64,000 nucleotides of DNA from assembly GCF_965228705.1 (NCBI RefSeq), contig NZ_OZ245832.1, positions 2,666,001 through 2,730,000 on the forward strand, written 5' to 3'. The notes under the pieces were generated by a model. That model did not search any database. It saw only the letters and a program-made list of their open reading frames with translations, and was not told the DNA's origin. A program made the translations under genes and the position numbers. The first letter of the stretch is position 1. Every line of letters starts with the position of its first letter. Of this stretch, positions 7,884 to 15,987 are shown piece by piece. The DNA is from Croceimicrobium sp965228705. GTDB taxonomy: Bacteria; Bacteroidota; Bacteroidia; Flavobacteriales; Schleiferiaceae.

Positions 7884-10187
7884 ATGCTTTCTTCTTCGCG
7901 CTTCTGGCCTGGACTCTGCACAGGCTTTCTGCTACTATCTTTTATAGGGAACTTAAATGCCTCTCATTATTCCAGTGGGGAAGTGTATTACCAATACTCG
8001 CCAACACCAACAGACACCGCTCGTTATGAAATTTTTGTGACTTGGTATCGGAATACTAGCGGTGCCGATTTAAGTTTCAATACTCAGAATGTATGCTTAA
8101 CCAGCAGTTGTTATCCTAATATTACTGTAACGATAAACAAGGTTTTCCCACCTCCTGGAATGGCCTCTCCAAATGATAGCTATGGAGGTTGGATAGTACC
8201 CGGTACCTCTGACTGTGCTGACGATCAAGACTCGGCATACAAAGACTTAGCCGCACATAAATTTTCAGGATTTGTTAGCCTACCTGGTCAATGCCATGAC
8301 TTCAAATTTAAAGTTAGCGCGCCTTGCTGTAGAGATGTCTCCGACAACATGGCCACTTCACCCAATATGTTCATGGAGGTTTATTTAAATAACACTCTAG
8401 GACCCTCCTCATCCCCACAGTTCACTGGCGATCCTGGAATTGGATTTTGTGTACAACCCATAGGAGTTCCTCCTGTAAACTTTTCACAAAAAGCAATTGA
8501 CCCAGATGGTGACAGTGTTATTTACCGTTTTGCTCAACCATTAACTGGAAATCATTGTGATTCCGCTGGAAGCATTATTCCATTTGCGCCTGGTTTTACC
8601 GTTAATAATCCTATCCCAAGTAACACGGGTATTCAAATTAATCAACAAAATGGTGTCTTCAGCTTTAGTCCAAATCAGCAAGGCTCCTACGTAGTGAAAT
8701 TTGAAGTAGAAAGCTTTCGATTTGATACAGTCTCTCTTTTCTGGGTTCCGGTAGGTTCAGCAGTTAGGGAATTACAGATTCCGGTTACAGCTTCATGTAA
8801 TTCCCCTTCCAGTCAAAGCTTTGGCTTACAGTTAAAAAACGGGACTTACACCAGTAGCCTCTATTTAAATAACGCCATGGATAGTATTCAATCGGCTTAT
8901 CAACTTCCAAGCTTAGCCAGAAACAGTAATGGCCCAACAGAAATATTTGAACTGTTGCCAGTCGGTTGTTTTTCAACAAACCTTACATTAGAATTTGAAT
9001 TACCTCTTCAAAAATCCTCGATTTCACCGACTGATTTCAGACTCTTTGCGCCAGATGGCTCCTTGGTTCCCATAATTGCTGTTCATGACTCCGGTGCAGG
9101 TCTATTTGTTGATTCAATTAGCCTGGAACTACTAAATCCAATGGTACAAAGTGGCAATTATTTGCTCCAGTTCAGGGTGGGAAATGATGGTAATACTTTG
9201 CTTAGCAAATGTGGATATCCCGTAGATGAGTTTGTCGGCCTTTTTGTTTCTATAGGTAGTTGTCCCTCGCCAGTCTTCGAACTCGAGCAGGTAAGCGTCC
9301 TGGAGGATGAAAAAATCACTCTCCAATGGTCCGCAAACTCCGCTTTGCAAAACAGTAATGTTCAAAAATTCTTTGGCGGTTGGGATATTTTTGCCAGCGA
9401 AAACCAAGGTCCCTGGAACCTTATCCATAGTTTGCAAAGCCCGGCGGCTAGAAGTCATACAATCGACTTTAATGGCAGTAATTATCCTGTTGATCACAAT
9501 AACTACGAGTTCTTTATTGATCTCCGCTATGCCGGCGAAAATTGGGGCACCTCCCGTACTTGCGAAAGCATTCTTTTGGAAGCCAATTCCAGTAAAGACA
9601 CGGGGAGTAATTATGATCTTGATTTGACTTGGAACGATTATGATTGCCTGGACCCGAACCAAAGAGGTTACCTAATAGAATATGGACATTTCTTTAGAGT
9701 AGATTCTGTAATATGGTTAACTAGTATCAGTACTAACTTAAATCAACATGTGCTTAGCATTCCTAAATCTCATGGGACAGGACTTTATGCGATTCGAGTT
9801 ATTGCAAAAGATCCCCAAAATCAAGCACTGCCATCTCAGTCCAACTGGGTGATTTTTGATACCCAGAATCCTATAAGTATAGAAGAAAACGCTATCAGCT
9901 GGCAGATCCCTAATATCCTAAACCCCAATGGAAACGGGCAGAACGAAAGCTTTTATATCCAAAGAACCAGCGCTTCGCAACAAGAACCCTCCTTTAGTCT
10001 GAAGGTCTTTAATCAAACCGGACAGTTGGTTTTTAGTGATGCCCAGTATCAGCTTCGAAATACGCCTGCTACGGCATGGAAAGGAGGCAACTTAGGTACT
10101 GGCATCTATTTTTACGAAATCACCTTTACAGGGTCCGCAAATAAGGCACAAGCACCCATTCAAGGAAAACTTTTACTGGTAAAATAA
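7884..10187 (+). CDS. T9SS-secreted surface protein, array copy 4 (most diverged)
   Basis: 767 residues. A signal peptide (about 1-26) is followed by SHYSSGEVYYQY. The Cys-rich module is well kept (CLTSSCYPNI, PCCRDV) and the cadherin-like segment reads DPDGDSVIYRF. The middle diverges strongly from copies 1-3. The C-terminal sorting domain is recognisable (IPNILNPNGNGQNESFY, FNQTGQLVF, GIYFYEI), but the usual TPNGDGxND core reads NPNGNGQNE, so export efficiency may differ. It is convergent with accC and shares a bidirectional terminator with it. Confidence 0.88.
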   Translation: MLSSSRFWPGLCTGFLLLSFIGNLNASHYSSGEVYYQYSPTPTDTARYEIFVTWYRNTSGADLSFNTQNVCLTSSCYPNITVTINKVFPPPGMASPNDSYGGWIVPGTSDCADDQDSAYKDLAAHKFSGFVSLPGQCHDFKFKVSAPCCRDVSDNMATSPNMFMEVYLNNTLGPSSSPQFTGDPGIGFCVQPIGVPPVNFSQKAIDPDGDSVIYRFAQPLTGNHCDSAGSIIPFAPGFTVNNPIPSNTGIQINQQNGVFSFSPNQQGSYVVKFEVESFRFDTVSLFWVPVGSAVRELQIPVTASCNSPSSQSFGLQLKNGTYTSSLYLNNAMDSIQSAYQLPSLARNSNGPTEIFELLPVGCFSTNLTLEFELPLQKSSISPTDFRLFAPDGSLVPIIAVHDSGAGLFVDSISLELLNPMVQSGNYLLQFRVGNDGNTLLSKCGYPVDEFVGLFVSIGSCPSPVFELEQVSVLEDEKITLQWSANSALQNSNVQKFFGGWDIFASENQGPWNLIHSLQSPAARSHTIDFNGSNYPVDHNNYEFFIDLRYAGENWGTSRTCESILLEANSSKDTGSNYDLDLTWNDYDCLDPNQRGYLIEYGHFFRVDSVIWLTSISTNLNQHVLSIPKSHGTGLYAIRVIAKDPQNQALPSQSNWVIFDTQNPISIEENAISWQIPNILNPNGNGQNESFYIQRTSASQQEPSFSLKVFNQTGQLVFSDAQYQLRNTPATAWKGGNLGTGIYFYEITFTGSANKAQAPIQGKLLLVK

Positions 10188-10207
10188 TTAGCGTTGCTTT
10201 AAAGCAT

Positions 10208-10240
10208 AAAAAAGGCGGGCCTTTCGGACCCGCCTTTTTT
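10208..10240. terminator. Bidirectional terminator between array copy 4 and accC
   Basis: A GC-rich hairpin (GGCGGG at 10214-10219 pairs with CCCGCC at 10229-10234, extended inward) is flanked by an A run on the left and a T run on the right. It can stop transcription from both convergent genes. Confidence 0.92.
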
Positions 10241-10255
10241 GGTATTATTTAGAAC

Positions 10256-11599
10256 CTAAGCATTTTTATACTTAAAGGTCTCCATAAACTTAGTAGTATA
10301 ATTCCCTGCGATATAATCAGGGTCATCCATTAAAGCACGGTGAAAAGGAATGGTGGTTTTAATACCCTCAATCACGAATTCGTCCAATGCTCTGCGCATC
10401 TTATCGATCGCCTCCTCACGGGTTTGGGCCGTGGTAATCAATTTAGCAATCATGGAGTCATAGAATGGCGGTATGCTATAGCCAGCATATACATGCGTAT
10501 CTAAACGCACACCATGACCACCCGGTGCATGGAAGGTAGTGATGGTTCCAGGCGATGGACGGAAGTCATTCGCTGGGTCCTCCGCATTAATCCGACATTC
10601 AATTGAATGCAATTTAGGCTCGTAGTTCTTGCCTGAAATCTTAATTCCAGCTGCTACTTTTATTTGCTCCCGGATCAGATCATAGTCAATTACCTGCTCC
10701 GTGATCGGATGTTCTACCTGAATACGAGTATTCATCTCCATAAAGTAGAAATTACGGTGCTTATCCACCAAAAACTCGATGGTTCCCGCGCCTTCATACT
10801 TTATATATTCACAGGCTTTTACCGCCGCTTCGCCCATAGATTTCCGCAACTTGGCGGTCATAAATGGTGAAGGTGTTTCTTCCGTAAGTTTTTGATGACG
10901 ACGTTGAATAGAACAGTCGCGCTCCGAAAGGTGACAGGCTTTACCGGTTTGATCACCTACCACCTGAATCTCAATGTGGCGTGGTTCCTCAATCAGTTTT
11001 TCCATGTACATACCGTCGTTTCCGAAGGCCGCGCCTGCTTCTTGACGAGCCGACTCCCATGCTTTAAGGAGTTCTTCTTCCTTCCAAACGGCACGCATTC
11101 CCTTACCTCCACCACCAGCGGTGGCTTTGAGCATAACCGGAAAACCGATTTCCTTAGCAATTTTGAGTGCTTCCTCATAAGATTCGAGCAAACCTTCTGA
11201 ACCAGGAATAGTAGGTACACCTGCCGCTTTCATGGTTTCTTTGGCGGTAGCCTTATCACCCATGCGCTCGATCATCTCGGGGCTGGGGCCGATGAATTTA
11301 ATCCCGTTCTCCGAACAAATGCGAGAGAAACGAGCATTCTCTGATAAGAAACCATACCCCGGGTGAATAGCGTCTGCGTTGGTAATCTCAGCGGCCGCTA
11401 TAATATTAGGGATATTCAAATAGGATTCGCTACTCGCGGAAGGACCAATACAAACTGCTTCATCCGCAAAACGAACGTGTAAACTGTCTTTATCGGCTTT
11501 GGAGTAAACCGCCACGGTAGAAATGCCCATTTCCCTACAAGTACGCAGGACACGCAAGGCAATCTCTCCGCGATTCGCGATGAGTACTTTTTTAAACAT
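10256..11599 (-). CDS. accC: Acetyl-CoA carboxylase, biotin carboxylase subunit
   Basis: 447 residues, the usual length. It carboxylates the biotin on AccB using ATP and bicarbonate, the first half-reaction of fatty acid synthesis. The N-terminus FKKVLIANRGEIALRV, the glycine-rich ATP-grasp loop (KATAGGGGKGMR), the EMNTRIQVEH catalytic segment and the RINAEDP segment are all visible. It is the last gene of the yceD-rpmF-plsX-fabH-accB-accC operon and starts 10 bases after accB ends. The carboxyltransferase genes are not in this window. Confidence 0.97.
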   Translation of the reverse strand: MFKKVLIANRGEIALRVLRTCREMGISTVAVYSKADKDSLHVRFADEAVCIGPSASSESYLNIPNIIAAAEITNADAIHPGYGFLSENARFSRICSENGIKFIGPSPEMIERMGDKATAKETMKAAGVPTIPGSEGLLESYEEALKIAKEIGFPVMLKATAGGGGKGMRAVWKEEELLKAWESARQEAGAAFGNDGMYMEKLIEEPRHIEIQVVGDQTGKACHLSERDCSIQRRHQKLTEETPSPFMTAKLRKSMGEAAVKACEYIKYEGAGTIEFLVDKHRNFYFMEMNTRIQVEHPITEQVIDYDLIREQIKVAAGIKISGKNYEPKLHSIECRINAEDPANDFRPSPGTITTFHAPGGHGVRLDTHVYAGYSIPPFYDSMIAKLITTAQTREEAIDKMRRALDEFVIEGIKTTIPFHRALMDDPDYIAGNYTTKFMETFKYKNA

Positions 11600-11609
11600 A
11601 GACCGAATT

Positions 11610-12113
11610 TTAAGATGGATCTACCAGGAAGAGCGGCTGATCGTACTCTACCGGAGACTGATCATCAACCAAGATCTTAACGATCTTTCCGCTTACTTCA
11701 CTTTCAATTTCATTGAAAAGCTTCATCGCTTCAATGATACATACCACAGTACCCTCAGATACCTCGTCACCCACACTTACGAACAAATCCTTATCCGGAC
11801 TTGGACGACGGTAGAAAGTACCGATCATTGGAGATTTAATGGTAATGTATTTAGAATCGTCTTCCGCAGCAGCAGGGGCAGCCGGAGCGGCTGGAGCTTC
11901 AGCCACAGGAGCAGCAGGGGCAGCTGGCGCGTGATGAGCCGGAGCAGGTGCCGCCATTGCCTGAGGCATGCTGATTACCTGAGTCTTATTCTCATTAAGT
12001 ACCGCAGATTCGGTTTTGATGTTAATCTTGAAATCTTCAGTTTCGAGGTTTACCTCAGCGGCACCGGAGCGGGCCACAAACTTTATAAGATTCTGAATTT
12101 CTTTTAAGTCCAT
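11610..12113 (-). CDS. accB: Acetyl-CoA carboxylase, biotin carboxyl carrier protein
   Basis: 167 residues. The N-terminal region (MDLKEIQNLIKFV) is followed by an Ala/Pro-rich flexible linker (about residues 50-85) and the biotinyl domain with the EAMKL motif; the biotin-accepting lysine is Lys131. It carries carboxybiotin between AccC and the carboxyltransferase. It lies between fabH (49 bases upstream) and accC on the same strand. Confidence 0.97.
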   Translation of the reverse strand: MDLKEIQNLIKFVARSGAAEVNLETEDFKINIKTESAVLNENKTQVISMPQAMAAPAPAHHAPAAPAAPVAEAPAAPAAPAAAEDDSKYITIKSPMIGTFYRRPSPDKDLFVSVGDEVSEGTVVCIIEAMKLFNEIESEVSGKIVKILVDDQSPVEYDQPLFLVDPS

Positions 12114-12162
12114 GGAAGGGTGGTGTTTAAATTTTCAGGGTGCAAAACAAAGCTAAAAAAAT

Positions 12163-13158
12163 TTACTTGGCGTCGATGGCCCACTTGAGGTAGATTGCAC
12201 CCCAGGTGAATCCTCCGCCAAAAGCAGCAAATACCAGGTTGTCACCTTTCTTCAACTGCTTCTCATAGTCCCATAAACAAAGGGGAAGAGTTCCATTGGT
12301 CGTGTTGCCATATCGATCGATATTCAGCATCACTTTATCTGAGCCTAAGCCCATTCTTTTGGCTGTGGCATCAATAATTCTTTTATTGGCTTGATGCGGA
12401 ACTAACCAAGCCACATCATCCGAACTAAGGTTATTTCGCTCCATAATACGAGCGCTCACATCCGCCATATTGGTCACCGCAAATTTGAAAACCTGCTGAC
12501 CTTCTTGATGTACGAAATGGTGTCCCAATTCTACCGTTTCCTTGCTAGGAGGATACATGGAGCCTCCTGCTTTGATATGCAGATACTGGCGACCAATACC
12601 ATCACTACGTAAAATACTGTCTTGTACACCTAAGCCTTCTTCATTCGGCTCGAGAAGTACAGCACCGCATCCATCGCCAAAAATTACGCAAGTGGTACGA
12701 TCGCTATAATCGATGATGGAAGACATTTTATCGCCGGAAACGACTAATACCTTTTCATAACGACCCGATTCGATGTACTGGGAAGCGGCGTTCAATCCAA
12801 ATAAAAACCCGGAACAGGCAGCTTGCAAATCATAACCAAAAGCCTTGTTCATGCCCATCTCCGAAATTACAAAGGAGGCAGAGTTGGCTACCGGCATATC
12901 CGGGGTTACAGTACAAAAGATTACGAGGTCAATTTCGTCGGGCTTTACATTCGCCTTTGCCAAACATTCTTCGGCGGCTTTAATGCCCATATAGGAAACG
13001 CCTTTGCCCTTCTCACGAAGAATGCGACGTTCTTTAATTCCTGTTCGAGTGGTGATCCATTCGTCAGAGGTATCTACCATGGTTTCCAGAACAGAGTTGC
13101 TTAGCCGATACTCTGGAAGGTAGCCTCCAACGGCAGTGATTGCTGCGGTTTTTGCCAT
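12163..13158 (-). CDS. fabH: 3-oxoacyl-ACP synthase III
   Basis: 331 residues. It condenses acetyl-CoA with malonyl-ACP to start fatty acid chains. The thiolase-fold triad is visible: Cys115 (AACSGFLF), His255 (PHQAN) and Asn285 (GNTTNGTLP). I place the start at 13158 (MAKTAAITAVGGY). A longer frame reaches 13209 but would overlap plsX and adds residues not seen in the family. The start is one base past the plsX stop, so translation is probably coupled. Confidence 0.96.
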   Translation of the reverse strand: MAKTAAITAVGGYLPEYRLSNSVLETMVDTSDEWITTRTGIKERRILREKGKGVSYMGIKAAEECLAKANVKPDEIDLVIFCTVTPDMPVANSASFVISEMGMNKAFGYDLQAACSGFLFGLNAASQYIESGRYEKVLVVSGDKMSSIIDYSDRTTCVIFGDGCGAVLLEPNEEGLGVQDSILRSDGIGRQYLHIKAGGSMYPPSKETVELGHHFVHQEGQQVFKFAVTNMADVSARIMERNNLSSDDVAWLVPHQANKRIIDATAKRMGLGSDKVMLNIDRYGNTTNGTLPLCLWDYEKQLKKGDNLVFAAFGGGFTWGAIYLKWAIDAK

Positions 13159-13159
13159 A

Positions 13160-14080
13160 TTAAATGGTGCTAGATGCGGAAAATTGCTCAGCAAAATTAG
13201 CAAGAGCAAACGATTCGGCGCCTAATATCATGCTTTTTATCGCCTCAGGGCCTGAAGCCCCATGTGCTAAAAGGACTTTTCCTTTAATCCCTAATATGGG
13301 GGAAGCCCCGTATTTCTCATAATTCAGAAGCTCCAGGAAACTATGTTCCAGGTCCAATTGCCGACTCAATGCATAAAAAGATTCGGTTTGTTTAAGGAGC
13401 ATATTTCCTGTAAATCCATCACATACTAATACCTCTGCCTCGAGATTAAAGAGCTCTCGAGCTTCGGCATTACCAATAAAAGAAGGTTCTTCTTCCTTTA
13501 AAATCTGATAGGCCTTCTGGTAGACTAAGTTTCCCTTGCTTTCTTCAGAACCGGTATTGAGCAGGGCTACTCTTGGTTCTTTGCAAGCTAATACAGATTG
13601 AGCATAGGCTTTTCCCAAACGAGCAAACTCTAAAAACTGCTCAGGCTTAGCATCCACATTGATACCCACATCGAGTACCACGGTTTGGCCGCCTTTTAAT
13701 TTGGGAAATAAAGAAACCACCGCCGGGCGGCTAATACCCTCATGCAAACCCAAAGCTTGCATAGAAGCTACCATTAAAGCTCCGGAATGTCCGGCGCTGG
13801 CAAAGCTGTCGATCTTGCCCTGAGCCAAGTCACTAATGCCTTGCATTAAGGTAGAGTCGGATTTCTGCTGTAAGGCACGAACCGGATGTTCATCCATGGC
13901 AATGGCGCTGCCACAAATCCGGGCTTCACATTGAGGGGGAACTTCCTGCAGGTCATCTTCCAGACCATAAAGAACCACTTGGGTATCACCCTTTATTTCG
14001 GTCAATGCCAGCTTTAATCCGTCCAACACCACTTGAGGTGCACGGTCTCCGCCCCTTATATCAATTCCTATCCTGCTCAT
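13160..14080 (-). CDS. plsX: Phosphate acyltransferase PlsX
   Basis: 306 residues, a little short for the family. It makes acyl-phosphate from acyl-ACP for phospholipid synthesis. The start at 14080 gives MSRIGIDIRGGDRAP, matching the family opening IAVDAMGGDxAP except that Ala-Met is replaced by Ile-Arg. Other family features include SAGHSGALM, the DVGINVDAKPE segment and VCDGFTGNMLLK. It sits between rpmF and fabH in the usual order. Confidence 0.94.
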   Translation of the reverse strand: MSRIGIDIRGGDRAPQVVLDGLKLALTEIKGDTQVVLYGLEDDLQEVPPQCEARICGSAIAMDEHPVRALQQKSDSTLMQGISDLAQGKIDSFASAGHSGALMVASMQALGLHEGISRPAVVSLFPKLKGGQTVVLDVGINVDAKPEQFLEFARLGKAYAQSVLACKEPRVALLNTGSEESKGNLVYQKAYQILKEEEPSFIGNAEARELFNLEAEVLVCDGFTGNMLLKQTESFYALSRQLDLEHSFLELLNYEKYGASPILGIKGKVLLAHGASGPEAIKSMILGAESFALANFAEQFSASSTI

Positions 14081-14084
14081 AACG

Positions 14085-14112
14085 AAAAAAGGCAGACTCA
14101 TGGACTGCCTTC
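14085..14112 (-). terminator. Weak terminator or attenuator between rpmF and plsX
   Basis: Read on the minus strand, GGCAG and CTGCC arms enclose nine bases and are followed directly by TTTTTT. The stem is only 5 bp, so it would stop transcription partly at most. It would lower plsX-fab-acc output relative to ribosomal protein L32. Confidence 0.4.
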
Positions 14113-14139
14113 TTGATTTGTCTTCTTAGAGAAGCGCCA

Positions 14140-14334
14140 TTAAGCGGCCGCTTCTTCTTTCTCCATTACCACTTTACCTTTGTAGTAAAGTTTTCCTTCA
14201 TGCCAGTAAGCACGGTGGTAAAGGTGAGCTTCGCCGGTTACGGAACAAACCGCAATAGTAGGCGCTTCAGCCTTGTAATGAGTTCTTCTCTTATCGCGGC
14301 GAGTAGTACTTTGTCTGCGTTTAGGATGCGCCAT
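14140..14334 (-). CDS. rpmF: Ribosomal protein L32
   Basis: 64 residues, very basic. The MAHPKRRQSTTRRDKRR opening is the L32 signature. It lacks the complete zinc-ribbon cysteine pairs; only one Cys is seen (IAVCSVTGEAHLYHRAY). It lies 10 bases after yceD, the common pairing in bacteria. Confidence 0.97.
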   Translation of the reverse strand: MAHPKRRQSTTRRDKRRTHYKAEAPTIAVCSVTGEAHLYHRAYWHEGKLYYKGKVVMEKEEAAA

Positions 14335-14344
14335 CTTCTCTAAT

Positions 14345-14881
14345 TTAGTTCAATAAGTCCTTTAATTTATCCCAACGAGGATCTACCTCCTCGCTTTGCT
14401 CTTCATTGCTGTGTTCTTCGGGGCTCAGAGCTTCCAGTCTTTCCAGAATTTCCTGACCCATTTTGCCAGCTTCAACATCGGGATGCACAACTTTTAAAGG
14501 CTTTGCCAATACCGCCATTTCGTAGAAGTATTGAGCCACATTAAAACGATGCTCTCCATGTGGAAGGATTAGCAAATCTTCTTCGCTATCATCAAAATCA
14601 TCCCCGAATTTCACCATCACTTCCGCTTCAGCCGACAAAGGCAGCCAAAACATCTCATTGGTTAAATCACAGGGTACCCAAACCTTTCCTTCGAGCTCTA
14701 AGTGCAATGCCATCTGCGTTTCACGCTTTAGCAATTTCATCTTCGCCTGAAGGTCGGCTTTTTCGAAATCCTGATAATCGAAGGCTTCAAAGAACGTCGC
14801 ATCAATTTGAAAATCAAACTGATGCTCTCCTAGTTTCAAACCAGAGAACGCAATTTCGAAGTCTTTCAAACGTTTCTCCAT
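14345..14881 (-). CDS. yceD: YceD/DUF177 family protein
   Basis: 178 residues. The family member in other bacteria is encoded directly upstream of rpmF and is linked to 23S rRNA and large-subunit maturation. The conserved middle part with CDLTNEMFWLPL is present, along with an acidic C-terminal tail (EEHSNEEQSEEVDPRWDKL). It is the first gene of the lipid operon and has a clear promoter upstream. Confidence 0.9.
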   Translation of the reverse strand: MEKRLKDFEIAFSGLKLGEHQFDFQIDATFFEAFDYQDFEKADLQAKMKLLKRETQMALHLELEGKVWVPCDLTNEMFWLPLSAEAEVMVKFGDDFDDSEEDLLILPHGEHRFNVAQYFYEMAVLAKPLKVVHPDVEAGKMGQEILERLEALSPEEHSNEEQSEEVDPRWDKLKDLLN

Positions 14882-14901
14882 GCCTGATTTTTTAGGGAGC
14901 G

Positions 14902-14930
14902 CAAATGTATAAATTATTCAACAATCTCAA
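14902..14930 (-). promoter_or_regulatory. Promoter of the yceD-rpmF-plsX-fabH-accBC operon
   Basis: On the minus strand, TTG (14930-14928), an 18-base spacer and TACATTTG (14909-14902) match the Bacteroidota housekeeping promoter TTG...TAnnTTTG exactly. The -7 element ends 20 bases before the yceD start. Confidence 0.75.
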
Positions 14931-14937
14931 AGGCTAA

Positions 14938-15987
14938 TTACTTTTTTTTGCCTTTGATTTTTAAGGGGTTGGCCGTCATTTCTGCGGTACCCGATCGAGA
15001 TCGGTATAAATCGATGGCCGCAAAGACCGCTGATCTAAAAGAACCCGGATCGGCTTTTCCCTCTCCCGCTATGTCGAAAGCCGTACCATGATCGGGGCTG
15101 GTTCTAACAATCGGCAAACCTGCCGAGTAGTTTACTCCTTCACCAAAGGTAATGCTTTTAAAACCTACCAATCCTTGATCATGATACATCGCAAGCACCA
15201 TATCAAAATCCTGATAGGCCGAAGATCCAAAGAAACTATCTGCTGGATAGGGCCCCATCGCTAAAGCTCCTTTTTCCTTGGCCTTTTCGATAGCTGGTAA
15301 AACGATCTCCTGATCCTCCTTGCCAATTACTCCTTTATCCCCAGCGTGGGGATTTAAAGCTAAAACGGCAATGCGACCTTTCGGCAGATGAAAATCATCT
15401 TTCAAACTTTGATGCAAGGCCATAATCTTTTGCTCCACTAGTTCGGGCGTAATTAATTCGGTAACCCGAGCTAAAGGCACATGCACCGTGGCCAAAGCTA
15501 AACGCAGCTCAGGTGCCAGGAACATCATGGTCGCCTTACTATTAAAGCGACTCTCCAAATAATCCGTATGACCGGAAAAACGAAAATCATTGCTCTGAAT
15601 ACTCTCCTTATTAATAGGAGCCGTTACCAAGGCATCAATCGTTCCGGCTTCCAAAGCATCGCAAGCCGCTTCCAAACTTTTTACGGCATAGGCCCCTACC
15701 TCGGGATCTACCTTGCCAAAATCCATTTTCACTTCTTCCTTCCAGCAGTTTACCAAATTGGCTTTGCCATCCAAGGCATCTTCTGCTTGATTAATGATAT
15801 GGAAATTAAAGTCGCGTCGGTCTATGGCATTGCGATGGTAGGATACCACTTTGGTAGAGCCGAAAACAATCGGGGTACAAAGTTCCAGCATCTCGGCATC
15901 GCCAAATGTTTTGATGATGAGCTCCATACCCACCCCATTTAAATCGCCGATGCTAATTCCTATCCGTGGTAAAGCCTCTTCACTCAT
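14938..15987 (-). CDS. pdxA: 4-hydroxythreonine-4-phosphate dehydrogenase
   Basis: 349 residues. It oxidises 4-phosphohydroxy-L-threonine in the DXP-dependent pyridoxal phosphate pathway. Metal-binding histidine contexts are visible (SGHTDYLE, NPHAGDKGVIG, MYHDQGLVGFK), plus the C-terminal RTSPDHGTAFDIAG motif. The start overlaps the end of the upstream aminopeptidase by 4 bases (ATGA), so the two are co-translated. dxs, which makes the DXP precursor, lies 5 kb away. Confidence 0.96.
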   Translation of the reverse strand: MSEEALPRIGISIGDLNGVGMELIIKTFGDAEMLELCTPIVFGSTKVVSYHRNAIDRRDFNFHIINQAEDALDGKANLVNCWKEEVKMDFGKVDPEVGAYAVKSLEAACDALEAGTIDALVTAPINKESIQSNDFRFSGHTDYLESRFNSKATMMFLAPELRLALATVHVPLARVTELITPELVEQKIMALHQSLKDDFHLPKGRIAVLALNPHAGDKGVIGKEDQEIVLPAIEKAKEKGALAMGPYPADSFFGSSAYQDFDMVLAMYHDQGLVGFKSITFGEGVNYSAGLPIVRTSPDHGTAFDIAGEGKADPGSFRSAVFAAIDLYRSRSGTAEMTANPLKIKGKKK

